A DNA stretch of 64,000 nucleotides from Sphingobium terrigena (GTDB lineage Bacteria; Pseudomonadota; Alphaproteobacteria; Sphingomonadales; Sphingomonadaceae). The notes below the pieces were generated by a model, which was given only the letters and a program-made list of their open reading frames with translations, was not told the DNA's origin and ran no database searches. Made by a program: the position numbers and the translations under genes. Positions 34,413-43,962 of this stretch are shown here, one piece after another (position 1 is the first letter of the stretch; every line of letters begins with the position of its first letter). The stretch is taken from positions 186,001 to 250,000 of the forward strand of contig NZ_QVRA01000006.1 in the NCBI RefSeq assembly GCF_003591655.1, written 5' to 3'.

Positions 34413-34549
34413 CGCCGATCGGCTTCCACAAAAATCTCGATACGCTTCACACATCCTCGATACAGCTTCTTGAATTTCTATTTGTCTGAGTATATCAGGA
34501 GGCCAAGCGCGTCAACGTGCCACAGATTTTCCAGCGTCAGGATGCCCCA
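34413..34549. promoter_or_regulatory. Divergent control region of the sugar-acid cluster
   Basis: This gap drives dgoK-dgoA leftward and the dehydratase operon rightward. On the plus strand TTGAAT (34470-34475) and TATCAG (34493-34498) are 17 nt apart, a good sigma-70 promoter about 45 bp before the dehydratase ATG. TTTGTCTGAGTATATC between and over these boxes is a candidate FadR-type operator for the regulator at 39003, but I see no perfect palindrome. Confidence 0.5.
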
Positions 34550-36352
34550 ATGAGCGATTCGTCCAAGCCCGCCCCCAAGCTGCGCAGTCGCGCCTGGTTC
34601 GACAACCCAGACAATATCGATATGACCGCGCTCTATCTGGAACGCTATCTGAATTTCGGCCTCAGCCTGGACGAACTGCGCAGCGGCAAGCCGATCATCG
34701 GCATCGCCCAAACCGGCAGCGACCTTTCGCCCTGCAACCGCCATCATATGGTGCTGGCGGAGCGGATGCGTGATGGCATCCGCGAAATGGGCGGCATCGC
34801 GCTGGAATTTCCGGTCCACCCGATTCAGGAAACCGGCAAGCGCCCGACTGCCGGGCTTGACCGCAACCTGGCCTATCTGGGGCTGGTGGAGGCGATCTAT
34901 GGCTATCCGCTTGACGGCGTGATCCTAACCACCGGTTGCGACAAGACCACGCCTGCGCTGCTGATGGCGGCGGCGACCGTCAACATCCCGGCCATCGCTT
35001 TGTCGGTCGGCCCGATGCTCAATGGCTGGCACAAGGGCGAGCGGACCGGGTCCGGCACCATCGTGTGGAAGGCGCGCCAGTTGCTGGCCGCGGGCAAGAT
35101 TGACGATGAAGGCTTCATCAAGCTGGTGGCGTCGTCGGCTCCCTCCACCGGTTATTGCAACACGATGGGTACGGCATCGACCATGAACAGCCTGGCCGAA
35201 GCGCTGGGCATGATGCTGCCCGGATCGGCAGCGATCCCCGCCCCCTATCGCGATCGGCAGGAGGTCGCCTATCTGACCGGCAAGCGCATCGTCGAGATGG
35301 TGCATGAGGATTTGAAACCCTCCGACATTCTGACCAAGGACGCTTTCCACAATGCGATCATGGTCAATTCGGCGATTGGCGGATCGACCAATGCGCCCAT
35401 CCATCTGGCCGCGATCGCCCGCCATATCGGCGTCGATCTGCCGCTCAAGGATTGGGAGACGGTGGGTCACAAGATCCCGCTGCTCGTCAACCTTCAGCCT
35501 GCGGGCGAATATCTGGGCGAGGATTATTATCGCGCCGGTGGCGTCCCCGCCGTGGTGGCGCAGCTGATCGCGCAGGGGCTGATCCACGAAGGCGCGATGA
35601 CCGTCAATGGCAGGACCATGGGCGACAATTGCCGGGGCGTGGAAATTGAGGATGAGAAGGTCATCCGTCCGTTTGACCAGCCGCTGGTCGAGGATGCGGG
35701 CTTCCTGGTGCTGTCGGGCAATCTGTTCAACGCGGCGGTCATGAAAACCAGCGTCATCAGCGCCGAATTTCGCGACCGTTATCTGTCCAACCCCGACGAT
35801 CCCAACGCCTTTGAAGGCCCGGCGGTCGTGTTCGACGGGCCGGAAGATTATCACCACCGCATCGACGATCCGTCGGTCGGCATCACCGACCAGACCCTTC
35901 TGTTCATGCGCGGCGCGGGGCCGATCGGCTATCCCGGTGCCGCCGAAGTCGTCAACATGCGCCCGCCCGCTTATCTGATTACCGAGGGCGTGTCCGCCCT
36001 GCCCTGCATCGGCGATGGGCGCCAGTCCGGCACATCGGGCAGCCCCTCGATCCTGAACGCCTCGCCCGAAGCGGCGGCTATGGGTGGCCTCGCGCTGCTG
36101 GAAACCGGGGACCGGGTGCGGATGGACCTCAATACCGGCACCGTGAACGTGCTGATTTCCGAGGAGGAACTGGAAGCACGGCGTGCCGCGCTGGTGGCAG
36201 CTGGCGGGTATCAATATCCCGCCTCGCAAACCCCCTGGCAGGAAATCCAGCGCTCGGTCGTGGGTCAGATGGACACGGGCGCGATCCTGGAAGGGGCGGA
36301 GAAATATCAGCGTATTGCCCAGACCATGGGTCTGCCACGCGACAATCATTAA
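34550..36352 (+). CDS. IlvD/Edd-family sugar-acid dehydratase (L-arabonate/D-galactonate type)
   Basis: A 600-residue dehydratase that removes water from an aldonate to give the 2-keto-3-deoxy acid. Candidate iron-sulfur ligands are C62 (LSPCNRHH), C130 ([10 protein letters not shown]) and C203 ([10 protein letters not shown]); their spacing of 68 and 73 residues equals that of the [2Fe-2S] ligands I recall for rhizobial L-arabonate dehydratase. The sequence is clearly of the pentonate/hexonate branch, not IlvD proper. With dgoK and dgoA beside it, galactonate is a probable substrate; arabonate is equally possible. Confidence 0.82.
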   Translation: MSDSSKPAPKLRSRAWFDNPDNIDMTALYLERYLNFGLSLDELRSGKPIIGIAQTGSDLSPCNRHHMVLAERMRDGIREMGGIALEFPVHPIQETGKRPTAGLDRNLAYLGLVEAIYGYPLDGVILTTGCDKTTPALLMAAATVNIPAIALSVGPMLNGWHKGERTGSGTIVWKARQLLAAGKIDDEGFIKLVASSAPSTGYCNTMGTASTMNSLAEALGMMLPGSAAIPAPYRDRQEVAYLTGKRIVEMVHEDLKPSDILTKDAFHNAIMVNSAIGGSTNAPIHLAAIARHIGVDLPLKDWETVGHKIPLLVNLQPAGEYLGEDYYRAGGVPAVVAQLIAQGLIHEGAMTVNGRTMGDNCRGVEIEDEKVIRPFDQPLVEDAGFLVLSGNLFNAAVMKTSVISAEFRDRYLSNPDDPNAFEGPAVVFDGPEDYHHRIDDPSVGITDQTLLFMRGAGPIGYPGAAEVVNMRPPAYLITEGVSALPCIGDGRQSGTSGSPSILNASPEAAAMGGLALLETGDRVRMDLNTGTVNVLISEEELEARRAALVAAGGYQYPASQTPWQEIQRSVVGQMDTGAILEGAEKYQRIAQTMGLPRDNH

Positions 36353-36473
36353 GGAGCAGGGACGGACTGGTCCCTGATCCATCCATTTTTTGCATCACTT
36401 GTGCCGGAAAACGATCAGCGCGTCCGCGCCCGATCGGCTAGCCAGCAGTCCGGTCATTTTCAGGAGACGTCCC

Positions 36474-38066
36474 ATGTCCAGCGAAGTCCTATTCAACGGA
36501 GCCATTCTCATCGGCGCAAGCGAGCGCCAGGGCGGCGATCCTTTTTACGCCATTCATCCGGCGACCGGCGAAAAGGGCAAAGTCGCCTTTTCCAGCGCCA
36601 TGCCAGCCGAGGTCACGGAAGCCGCAGCCCTGGCCGATGCGGCGTTCGACAGTTTTTCGACGCTGACGCCTGACGCCCGCGCCACCTTCCTGGAAACGGT
36701 TGCCGACAATATCATCGCCATTGGCGACCTGCTGATCGAAACCGCGATGGCCGAATCCGGCCTGCCGCGTGCCCGGCTGGAGGGCGAGCGTGGCCGCACC
36801 GTCGGCCAGTTGCGTCTGTTCGCCAGCTATGTCCGGCTCGGTGACTGGCTTGATGCCACGATCGACCCGGCCCTGCCCGACCGTGCGCCGCTACCGCGCG
36901 CGGACCTGCGCCGCGTCAACCATTCGGTCGGCCCGGTCGCCGTGTTTGGCGCGTCCAACTTCCCGCTCGCCTTCTCGGTCGCGGGCGGTGACACCGCGTC
37001 GGCCTTTGCCGCCGGATCGCCCGTCATCGTCAAGGGCCATAGCGCCCACCCCGGCACGGGCGAACTGGTCGCCCGCGCCATTCAGGCGGCGGTCAAGGCG
37101 TGCGGCCTGCATGAAGGCGTGTTTTCCTACCTGCCCGGCGCCAACCGCGCACTGGGCGGCGCGCTGGTCGCCGATCCGCGCGTCAAGGCGGTGGGCTTTA
37201 CCGGATCGCGCGGCGGTGGCGTCGCACTGATGAAGATCGCCGCCGACCGGGCCGAACCGATCCCGGTCTATGCTGAAATGTCATCGATCAACCCCGTCGT
37301 CCTGTTGCCCGGCGCGCTGGCCGACCGCGCCGCTGCCATGGGCGCAGCATTCGTCGGGTCGCTGACCATGGGGTCGGGCCAGTTCTGCACCAACCCCGGT
37401 CTGGTCATCGCGCTCGACGGACCGGACCTCGACACGTTCGTGGCCGCAGCAGCGGAAGCCTTGTCCGGCGCAGCGCCGCAGGTCATGCTGACGCCGGGCA
37501 TCCACGAAGCCTATGAAAAGGGCGTCGCGGCGCTGGAGGGCGCAGATGGCGTCACCACCATCGCGCGCGGTATAGAGGCGGAAGGCTGCAACCGGGGCAA
37601 GGCCGCTTTCTTTGCGACCGATTCGGCGACCTTCGGTGCCAATCCGCTGCTGGCGGAGGAAGTGTTCGGATCATCGTCCGTCCTCATCCGGTGCAGCAGC
37701 ATCGAGGAAGTGATCGCCACCATCGCGGGCCTCGAAGGCCAGCTGACCGCGACGCTGCAATTGACCGATGCCGATAGTGCAGACGCCGCCAAGCTGCTGC
37801 CTGTGCTGTCGCGCAAGGTTGGCCGTATCCTGACCAATGGCTGGCCCACCGGCGTCGAAGTGACCCATGCCATGGTCCATGGCGGTCCCTTCCCCTCGAC
37901 CGCTGATGGCCGCTCCACCTCGGTCGGCACGCTGGCGATGATGCGCTTCCTGCGGCCCGTCTGCTATCAGGACGTGCCCGACGCGCTGCTGCCTGCCGCG
38001 TTGCAGGCATCCAATCCGCTCGGCCTCAATCGCCGGATCGACGGCAAGCTGGTCGTCGCGGCATGA
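36474..38066 (+). CDS. Aldehyde dehydrogenase, NADP-type (2,5-dioxovalerate dehydrogenase-like)
   Basis: A 530-residue aldehyde dehydrogenase. The catalytic cysteine is C305 in [13 protein letters not shown], and the NAD(P)-binding segment is [23 protein letters not shown]. The FASNFP-type loop and the length are typical of the alpha-ketoglutarate semialdehyde (2,5-dioxovalerate) dehydrogenases of oxidative pentose and sugar-acid pathways. The start at 36474 follows AGGAGA. Its stop overlaps the next start by 4 bp. In a pure galactose pathway this enzyme would not be needed, which argues that the cluster also handles a pentose or another acid. Confidence 0.85.
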   Translation: MSSEVLFNGAILIGASERQGGDPFYAIHPATGEKGKVAFSSAMPAEVTEAAALADAAFDSFSTLTPDARATFLETVADNIIAIGDLLIETAMAESGLPRARLEGERGRTVGQLRLFASYVRLGDWLDATIDPALPDRAPLPRADLRRVNHSVGPVAVFGASNFPLAFSVAGGDTASAFAAGSPVIVKGHSAHPGTGELVARAIQAAVKACGLHEGVFSYLPGANRALGGALVADPRVKAVGFTGSRGGGVALMKIAADRAEPIPVYAEMSSINPVVLLPGALADRAAAMGAAFVGSLTMGSGQFCTNPGLVIALDGPDLDTFVAAAAEALSGAAPQVMLTPGIHEAYEKGVAALEGADGVTTIARGIEAEGCNRGKAAFFATDSATFGANPLLAEEVFGSSSVLIRCSSIEEVIATIAGLEGQLTATLQLTDADSADAAKLLPVLSRKVGRILTNGWPTGVEVTHAMVHGGPFPSTADGRSTSVGTLAMMRFLRPVCYQDVPDALLPAALQASNPLGLNRRIDGKLVVAA

Positions 38067-38986
38067 GCATCAGGGCAGGTCTGGTAGGGCTGGGTAAAAT
38101 CGCGCGCGACCAGCATCTGCCCGCGATGGCCAGGACGGACGGCATTGATCTGGTCGCTATCGCCAGCCGCAACGCGCAGGGGGAAGGGGTGAATAATTAC
38201 CCCGACCTCGGCGCGATGCTGGCGGGTGAGCCGGACCTGGACGCCGTCATCCTGTGCCAGCCGCCCCAGGCCCGCTATCATGCGGCGCGGCAGGCGCTGC
38301 TGGCGGGCAAGCATGTGTTTCTGGAAAAACCGCCGGGCGCGACCGTGTCCGAAGTGGAGGCGCTGATCGCGCTGGCCAAGGCGCAGAATGTCACCCTCTA
38401 TGCCAGCTGGCACAGCCGCTATGCCGCCGCCGTGGCGCAGGCCAAGGGGTGGATCGCGCAGCGCAGGATCGAGCGCATCTCGATCCAGTGGCGCGAGGAT
38501 GTCCGCCACTGGCATCCCGGCCAGCCGTGGATATGGGAAGCGGGCGGCTTCGGCGTGTTCGATCCGGGTATCAATGCGCTGTCGATCCTGACCGAAATCG
38601 TGCCGGAACCCGTCACCCTGCTATCGGCCAATCTGGAAGTGCCGTCCAACAAGGACGCCCCGATCGGCGCGACGCTGGCGATGGCGACCGCGTCGGGCGC
38701 ACCGATCGATACCGTGTTCGACTGGCGGCAGACCGGGCCGCAGACATGGGATATTGCCGTCGATACCGACAATGGCGCGCTGCTCCTGTCCGAAGGCGGC
38801 AACACATTGCGGCTGGACGGCGAAGTGCAACTGAAAGCGCCGGACGAAGAATATCCGGCCATGTATCGCCGTTTCGTCGATCTGGTCGCGGCCCGCGCGA
38901 TCGACGCCGATACTGCGCCGCTCCGGCTGGTAGCGGATGCCTTCCTTTGCGGGCGGCATTGCCCTACGGCTATATTCGAGGACTGA
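38063..38986 (+). CDS. Gfo/Idh/MocA-family sugar 1-dehydrogenase
   Basis: A 307-residue oxidoreductase with an N-terminal Rossmann domain ([20 protein letters not shown]) and the [13 protein letters not shown] motif of the Gfo/Idh/MocA family. The overall pattern, including [20 protein letters not shown] and [11 protein letters not shown], matches D-galactose 1-dehydrogenase of Pseudomonas and L-arabinose 1-dehydrogenase of Azospirillum, which oxidise the aldose to the lactone. Coupled to the aldehyde dehydrogenase by a 4-bp overlap. Together with the dehydratase it forms the entry into the non-phosphorylated pathway. Confidence 0.85.
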   Translation: MSIRAGLVGLGKIARDQHLPAMARTDGIDLVAIASRNAQGEGVNNYPDLGAMLAGEPDLDAVILCQPPQARYHAARQALLAGKHVFLEKPPGATVSEVEALIALAKAQNVTLYASWHSRYAAAVAQAKGWIAQRRIERISIQWREDVRHWHPGQPWIWEAGGFGVFDPGINALSILTEIVPEPVTLLSANLEVPSNKDAPIGATLAMATASGAPIDTVFDWRQTGPQTWDIAVDTDNGALLLSEGGNTLRLDGEVQLKAPDEEYPAMYRRFVDLVAARAIDADTAPLRLVADAFLCGRHCPTAIFED

Positions 38987-39002
38987 AACGGGAGCGGGAA
39001 TA

Positions 39003-39743
39003 GTGGCTAGCGGGCGCAAGGTCGGATCGGAAGAGAGCGGGCTGCGCATCCACCAGACGATCGCGCGCGATCTGGGCACCGCTATCCTGACCGGCCGTCA
39101 CCAGCCCGGCGAATTGTTCGAAGGCGAGATTGAGGCGTCCGACCGCCTGGGCGTATCGCGCACCGCCTATCGTGAGGCGGTGCGTATCCTGATCGCCAAG
39201 GGGATGCTGGAAAGTCGCCCCAAGGCTGGCACCCGCGTCCTGCCGCGCAATCGCTGGAACGTGTTGGACCCCGAAATGCTCGCCTGGATGTTTGCGGGTG
39301 AGCCGGACGCCAATTTCATCCGCGACCTGTTCGAGCTGCGCGGCGTCATAGAGCCTGCCGCAGCGGAGTTTGCCGCGCGCCGCCGCACCGATGAGCAACT
39401 GGCGGTGATGGAGGCGGCGCTCGCCGAAATGGGCCGCTATGGGCTTTCCACCCCCGAAGGCCGCGCCGCCGATCAGCGTTTCCACAATATGATCCTGGCC
39501 GCGACCCGCAACGACGCGCTGGAGGCGCTGGCCAGTTCGGTCGGCGCGGCGGTCAGCTGGACGACCACCTTCAAGCATCGCAAGAAGCTGTTGCCACGCG
39601 ATCCCCTGCCCGATCATCGCGCCGTATTTCAGGCGATCGCCGCGCGTGACACGGCAGCGGCGCGGGCGACCATGGCGGAGCTGCTGCGGCTGGCATTGGC
39701 GGACATGGACATCGCGCTGGCGGAGCCGAACAGCGACGACTGA
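39003..39743 (+). CDS. FadR-type GntR transcriptional regulator
   Basis: A 246-residue regulator: an N-terminal winged helix (about 15-75; GTAILTGRHQPGELFEGEIE, RLGVSRTAYREAVRILIAKG, ESRPKAGTRVLPR) and a C-terminal FCD ligand domain (about 95-235) with the metal-binding pattern DQRFHNMILAA and PDHRAVFQAIA. FadR-type GntR proteins usually repress nearby sugar-acid genes until the acid or keto-acid binds. It starts with GTG at 39003, 16 bp after the dehydrogenase. The likely target is the divergent gap at 34413-34549. Confidence 0.88.
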   Translation: MASGRKVGSEESGLRIHQTIARDLGTAILTGRHQPGELFEGEIEASDRLGVSRTAYREAVRILIAKGMLESRPKAGTRVLPRNRWNVLDPEMLAWMFAGEPDANFIRDLFELRGVIEPAAAEFAARRRTDEQLAVMEAALAEMGRYGLSTPEGRAADQRFHNMILAATRNDALEALASSVGAAVSWTTTFKHRKKLLPRDPLPDHRAVFQAIAARDTAAARATMAELLRLALADMDIALAEPNSDD

Positions 39744-39796
39744 CCGGTCCTTTGCCGACCCATACATTTTGATACAAATTTCTTCCTGCGACTCGT

Positions 39797-39825
39797 TTGC
39801 AATTGCGAATCGTTCGCGGTATGCG
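39797..39825 (+). promoter_or_regulatory. Promoter with Fur-box-like spacer for the PepSY operon
   Basis: TTGCAA (39797-39802) and TATGCG (39820-39825) are 17 nt apart, and the whole spacer (TTGCGAATCGTTCGCGG) is the Fur-like palindrome. Transcription would start near 39832, about 30 nt before the ATG at 39863, which also excludes the ATG at 39821 as a start. Iron repression is inferred from the motif shared with the tonB and receptor promoters. Confidence 0.6.
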
Positions 39826-39862
39826 ATCGACACCCATTCTCGCAGGACCAGTCCCCCTTCCG

Positions 39863-40507
39863 ATGCACGGAACCGCCCGCATTCAGCAGCAGAAGAAAAA
39901 GAGCGCCAAATCCTTCTGGCTCAAGCAGCTGCATAGCTGGCACTGGATCAGCTCGGCCGTCAGCCTGATCGGCCTGCTGCTGTTCGCCTTCACCGGCATT
40001 ACGCTCAACCATGCCGCCGATGTCGAAGGATCGCCCCAGACGATCGAGAAGAGCGCGACCCTGCCCGCCGACCTGCGCAGGCTGGTTACGCCTGACGATG
40101 CGCCCGACGCCAAAAAGCCGCTGCCTGCGCCGGTCGCGGCCTGGGTTGAAAAGGCGGTCGGCCAGCGCGGGACGGGAGAGGCGGAATGGACTGCTGACGA
40201 AATCTATCTGGCCCTGCCCCGCCCCGGCGGCGATGGCTGGGTCTCGATCGACCGGAATGACGGCGCGGTGACCAGCGAGGCGACCAGCCGGGGCTGGGTC
40301 AGCTACCTCAACGATCTGCACAAGGGCCGCAATACCGGCACGGTGTGGAAGTGGTTTATCGACATCTTCTCGGTCGCCTGTTTCCTGTTCGCGCTGACCG
40401 GGCTGCTCCTGCTCCAGTTGCACGCCAAGAAGCGCCCCAGCACCTGGCCACTGGTCGCCATCGGCCTGGCCCTGCCAGCGGTGCTGGCCATCATCTTCAT
40501 CCATTAA
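39863..40507 (+). CDS. PepSY-associated membrane protein (iron-regulated operon)
   Basis: A 214-residue protein with two membrane helices (about residues 33-52 and 176-195) bracketing a periplasmic PepSY-type domain. It has KQLHSWHWISSAVSLIGLLL at the N-terminus, GGDGWVSIDRNDGAVTSE, LNDLHKGRNTG (typical of PepSY_TM proteins) and FIDIFSVACFLFALTGLLLL. Relatives accompany TonB-dependent receptors and are thought to act in siderophore reduction or transport. It heads an operon with DUF2271, DUF4198 and ApbE proteins. Confidence 0.85.
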   Translation: MHGTARIQQQKKKSAKSFWLKQLHSWHWISSAVSLIGLLLFAFTGITLNHAADVEGSPQTIEKSATLPADLRRLVTPDDAPDAKKPLPAPVAAWVEKAVGQRGTGEAEWTADEIYLALPRPGGDGWVSIDRNDGAVTSEATSRGWVSYLNDLHKGRNTGTVWKWFIDIFSVACFLFALTGLLLLQLHAKKRPSTWPLVAIGLALPAVLAIIFIH

Positions 40508-40519
40508 GGGGAATTTTCC

Positions 40520-41044
40520 ATGCAGATCAGCTATCGCCTGCTGCTGACCGGCACCGCCGCGCTGGGGACGATGGCGGCACCCGCCGTCGCGCAGACGCTC
40601 AACCTGTCAGTCGGCATCCCGCGCCTGTCGGTCGCCGAATATCACCGCCCCTATGTGGCGATCTGGGTCGAGAAGGAGGGGGCGACCCCGCGCACCCTGT
40701 CGGTCTGGTATGATTATGACATGAAGAAGGGCGAAGGCACCAAATGGCTGCGCGACGTGCGGCAATGGTGGCGCGCGTCAGGGCGGACGATGAGCTTTCC
40801 GGCCGATGGCGTGACGGGTGCGACCCGCGCACCGGGTGACAACAAGATTGCCTTCGTGGCGGGCAAGGGACCGCTCGGTACGCTCAGCCCCGGTAATTAC
40901 ACGCTGATCGTGGAAGCCGCGCGCGAAGTCGGTGGTCGCGAAGTCGTCCGCCTGCCCTTCGCCTGGCCGCCAAAGCCCGGCGCGAGCGTCAAGGCGCAGG
41001 GCAGCGCAGAATTGGGCGCCGTCGCCCTGAATTTCGGCAAATAA
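40520..41044 (+). CDS. DUF2271 periplasmic protein
   Basis: A 174-residue exported protein with a signal peptide (residues 1-24, LLLTGTAALGTMAAPAVAQT). The mature part carries YHRPYVAIWVEKEG and RTLSVWYDYDMKKGEGTKWL, the DUF2271 pattern, a beta-sandwich of unknown function that recurs with PepSY and ApbE in iron-regulated clusters. It is followed by the DUF4198 gene after 9 bp. No catalytic residues can be pointed out. Confidence 0.85.
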   Translation: MQISYRLLLTGTAALGTMAAPAVAQTLNLSVGIPRLSVAEYHRPYVAIWVEKEGATPRTLSVWYDYDMKKGEGTKWLRDVRQWWRASGRTMSFPADGVTGATRAPGDNKIAFVAGKGPLGTLSPGNYTLIVEAAREVGGREVVRLPFAWPPKPGASVKAQGSAELGAVALNFGK

Positions 41045-41053
41045 GGGGATAGG

Positions 41054-41941
41054 ATGATGAAAGCCAGACTGATGATCGCGGGCGCCTTGGCCGCCCTGAT
41101 GCTGCCCGCCACCGCGCAGGCGCACCGCCAGTGGATGATGCCTTCCTCCACCACCCTGTCCGGCACCGAAAGCTGGATCACGGTCGATGCGGCGGTGTCC
41201 AACGACCTTTTCTATTTCGAGCATGTGCCGATGCGGACTGACGGCATCGTCGTGACCCAGCCGGACGGCAGCACAGGCAAGATCGAAAATGCCGCGACCG
41301 GCAAATATCGCTCCACCTTCGACGTGCATCTGACCCAGCCCGGCACCTACCGTATCGGCAGCGCATCAACGAATGTGATGGGCAGCTATATGCTGAACGG
41401 CAAGCAGGAGCGGTTGCCGCGCGGCACGACCAAGGACAGACTGGCCAGTGTCATCCCCGCAGGCGCGACCGATGTGCAGGTGGCTGAAGCGTCCAACCGC
41501 AACGAGATTTTCGTGACGCTGGGCGCGCCCAGCACCGGCATATTCAAGCCGACCGGATCGGGCATCGAGCTGGTCCCGGTGACCCACCCCAATGATCTGG
41601 TATCGGGCGAAGCCGCGACCTTCCAGTTCCTGCTGGACGGCAAGCCTGCGGCGGGCCTGAAGGTCACCGTCATTCCCGGCGGCATCCGTTATCGCGATGC
41701 GCTGGGCCAGATGGATCTGGTTGCCGATCAGGATGGCAAGGTCGCGATCACCTGGCCGCAGCCGGGCATGTACTGGCTGAACGCCAGTGTCGGCGGCGGT
41801 CGTGAGGGCGGCGGAGGCGGTGGTGCTGGTGGTCCCGGTGCAGCGCCGGGCGCAGCGCCCGGACCACGCCCTGCCCGCCCGGCTGGTCCGCCGCAGCGGC
41901 GCGCGGCCTATGTCAGCACATTGGAAGTGCTGGCACCCTGA
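41054..41941 (+). CDS. DUF4198 periplasmic protein
   Basis: A 295-residue exported protein with a signal peptide (MKARLMIAGALAALMLPATAQA, mature from AHRQWMMPS). The AHRQWMMPSSTTLSG start, the Ig-like GKPAAGLKVTVIPGG and GKVAITWPQPGMYWLNAS repeats match DUF4198 (NikM-like, metal uptake related). The C-terminal 45 residues are a low-complexity Gly/Pro/Ala stretch that may be flexible or surface-exposed. It may bind metal or hold a partner in the periplasm; function is inferred. Confidence 0.85.
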   Translation: MMKARLMIAGALAALMLPATAQAHRQWMMPSSTTLSGTESWITVDAAVSNDLFYFEHVPMRTDGIVVTQPDGSTGKIENAATGKYRSTFDVHLTQPGTYRIGSASTNVMGSYMLNGKQERLPRGTTKDRLASVIPAGATDVQVAEASNRNEIFVTLGAPSTGIFKPTGSGIELVPVTHPNDLVSGEAATFQFLLDGKPAAGLKVTVIPGGIRYRDALGQMDLVADQDGKVAITWPQPGMYWLNASVGGGREGGGGGGAGGPGAAPGAAPGPRPARPAGPPQRRAAYVSTLEVLAP

Positions 41942-42018
41942 CCGCCGCCATCCGCATCGCGATCCCGCCCGACCTGTCGCCCGACCAGTTTGCCGGGCGG
42001 GCGCGGGCGGGTCGCGTT

Positions 42019-42909
42019 GTGACGCTGGGCGGGCCGACCATGGGGACCAGTTGGTCCGCGCATCTGGTCGATCCACCCGCCCATTGCCTCGCCGCGATCG
42101 AGGATGTGCTGGCCCGCATCATCGACCAGATGAGCAATTGGGAGGCGCAGTCCGCCATCAGCCGCTTCAACCGCGCACCGGTAGGGGAATGGATGACCCT
42201 GCCGCCGGACATGCTGACGGTGTTGCGGGCGGGGCTGGAGATGGCGCGACTGTCGGACGGCGCATTTGATCCGGCGATTGGCCATCTGGTCGATCAATGG
42301 GGTTTTGGTCCCGCCACCCTGCCCCGCCCTGCCCAGCTGCTTGACCGTTCACCATGGCAGACGATTGCGCTGGAGGGTGACAAGGCCTGCCGTCTCGCCG
42401 ATGTCGCGCTTGATTTTTCGGGCATTGCCAAGGGGTTTGCGGTCGATGCCGTTGCGGCGGAGCTACGCACACTGGGCGTTGCCAACTTCCTGATCGAAAT
42501 CGGCGGCGAATTACGTGGCGAAGGGGTGAAGCCCGACATGCAGCCATGGTGGGTCGATGTCGAGCCGCCCCCCGGCCTTGCCATTCCCATGCTGCGGATC
42601 GCATTATGTGGCCTGTCGGTCGCGACATCTGGCGACTATCGCCGCTTCCGCATGGAGGGCGAGGCCAGGCTGTCGCACAGCATAGACCCGGCGCGTGGCA
42701 CGCCGATCGCGGCGGGGGTCGCGTCGGTCACCGTGTTGCATGACAGCGCGATGCAGGCCGACGCATGGGCGACCACGATCACTGTGCTGGGGGCGGACCA
42801 AGGCATGACGCTAGCTACCCGCCACGCCCTACCCGCCCGGCTGGTGCTGCGCACGGGGGATGGCGCGCAGGAATATATGACCCCCGTGCTGGCCGCGATG
42901 CTGGAATGA
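42019..42909 (+). CDS. apbE: FAD:protein FMN transferase (ApbE)
   Basis: Transfers FMN from FAD to threonine of a target protein in the periplasm. It has 296 residues from the GTG at 42019: GPTMGTSWSAHLVD, DQMSNWEAQSAISRFNR, DVALDFSGIAKGFAVDAVA, EIGGELRGEG, SHSIDPARGTPI and DAWATTITVLG, all of ApbE. The start is uncertain: the frame is open for 26 codons further upstream, to the DUF4198 stop, but without an ATG. In this operon the target may be the PepSY or another membrane flavoprotein used for iron reduction. Confidence 0.92.
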   Translation: MTLGGPTMGTSWSAHLVDPPAHCLAAIEDVLARIIDQMSNWEAQSAISRFNRAPVGEWMTLPPDMLTVLRAGLEMARLSDGAFDPAIGHLVDQWGFGPATLPRPAQLLDRSPWQTIALEGDKACRLADVALDFSGIAKGFAVDAVAAELRTLGVANFLIEIGGELRGEGVKPDMQPWWVDVEPPPGLAIPMLRIALCGLSVATSGDYRRFRMEGEARLSHSIDPARGTPIAAGVASVTVLHDSAMQADAWATTITVLGADQGMTLATRHALPARLVLRTGDGAQEYMTPVLAAMLE

Positions 42910-42948
42910 AGGGGTGGTGTGCGGGCGCAAGGCTGCTATGCGAGCCTG

Positions 42949-43260
42949 ATGCAGAATCTGGCCGGGACCGTCTCCGTCGATGGGGACATATATGAATGGG
43001 AACTCCGGCGCGAGCCGCAATGGAGTGATGCCGAAGGCTGGAAGGGCATGACTGTCGCCCTGTCGCAGCAGGATTGCCAGCGCGGCGCGGTGCTGGAATT
43101 TCCGCCGCCCAAGCGTCTGCTCAAAGGCTTGCAGCGGGGCCGCCTCCAGATCAACGATGCCATTATCGCGAGAGGCATCCGCGCCGCCTTGCTGGCCGGA
43201 TGGGAACCGGCATCGCGCGGCAAGCCGATGGTGTTCACGGTTGATGCCGACGGCAATTAG
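42949..43260 (+). CDS. Hypothetical protein downstream of apbE
   Basis: About 103 residues: MQNLAGTVSVDGDIYEWELR, EPQWSDAEGWKGMTVALSQQ and a basic PPPKRLLKGLQRGRLQINDA segment. It looks like a small soluble mixed alpha/beta protein and is probably translated as the last gene of the apbE operon (gap about 40 bp). An in-frame GTG at 42919 would add 10 residues. I do not recognise its function. It meets the PiuC gene tail to tail with 3 bp between. Confidence 0.55.
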   Translation: MQNLAGTVSVDGDIYEWELRREPQWSDAEGWKGMTVALSQQDCQRGAVLEFPPPKRLLKGLQRGRLQINDAIIARGIRAALLAGWEPASRGKPMVFTVDADGN

Positions 43261-43263
43261 GCG

Positions 43264-43947
43264 TCAGCTTTCGGCCCAGCGGCGGAGCAGGTTGTGGTAG
43301 ATGCCGGTCAGGCGGATGACTTCGCCATGCTGCTGCCCCAGCGTACCTCCCAGTTCCTGCACGCTGCGATCCAGGTCGAACAGTATCTGCCGGGCGGCAT
43401 CGTCGCGGACCATCGACTGGAGCCAGAAGAAGCTAGCCACCCGCCGCCCGCGCGTGACCGGTTCGACCCGGTGGAGGGAGGATGACGGGTAGAGGACCGC
43501 ATGGCCCGCGGGCAGCTTGACGCTTTGCACCCCAAAATTGGTTTCGATCGTCAGTTCGCCGCCATCATAGGCGTCCGGCTGTTCCAGAAAGACGGTGATC
43601 GACAGGTCGGACCGGACGCGAAAGCCCGTCCCCGCCTGAATCCGCACCGCATTATCGACATGGACGCCGAATGCCTGCCCGCCCGCATAGCTGTTGAACA
43701 AGGGCGGGAATATTTTGAGCGGAAGCGCGGCGGCGATGAACAGGGGCGATCGGCCCAGCGCGTCCAGCACCATCTGCCCGGCCTGTTTGGCGGCTTGTGC
43801 CTCCTCCGGCAATTGCAGGTTGCGTTTGGCGAGCGCGGATTGCGGGCCGGAGGTGACATTTCCGTCGACCCATTCCGCGCCGTCGATCAGGGCGCGGATC
43901 GCGGCGACACCGGCAGCGTCGATCAGGTCGGGAATGGCAATGAGCAT
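43264..43947 (-). CDS. piuC: PKHD-type Fe(II)/2-oxoglutarate hydroxylase (PiuC/YbiX)
   Basis: A 227-residue double-stranded beta-helix dioxygenase. The metal triad is visible as HVDN (His and Asp, about residues 96-98) and the later His in [15 protein letters not shown], where the arginine would bind 2-oxoglutarate. PiuC/YbiX genes accompany catecholate siderophore receptors (Fiu, PiuA) and are iron-repressed. Here tonB and a Fiu-type receptor gene lie upstream on the same strand. The substrate of the enzyme is not known in any organism that I can cite with confidence. Confidence 0.9.
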   Translation of the reverse strand: MLIAIPDLIDAAGVAAIRALIDGAEWVDGNVTSGPQSALAKRNLQLPEEAQAAKQAGQMVLDALGRSPLFIAAALPLKIFPPLFNSYAGGQAFGVHVDNAVRIQAGTGFRVRSDLSITVFLEQPDAYDGGELTIETNFGVQSVKLPAGHAVLYPSSSLHRVEPVTRGRRVASFFWLQSMVRDDAARQILFDLDRSVQELGGTLGQQHGEVIRLTGIYHNLLRRWAES

Positions 43948-43962
43948 GATTGGCGCCGCGTT

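Noticed and set aside
34925-36382. 485-codon minus-strand frame opposite the IlvD/Edd dehydratase
   Set aside because: Antisense to a convincing dehydratase with its cluster cysteines.
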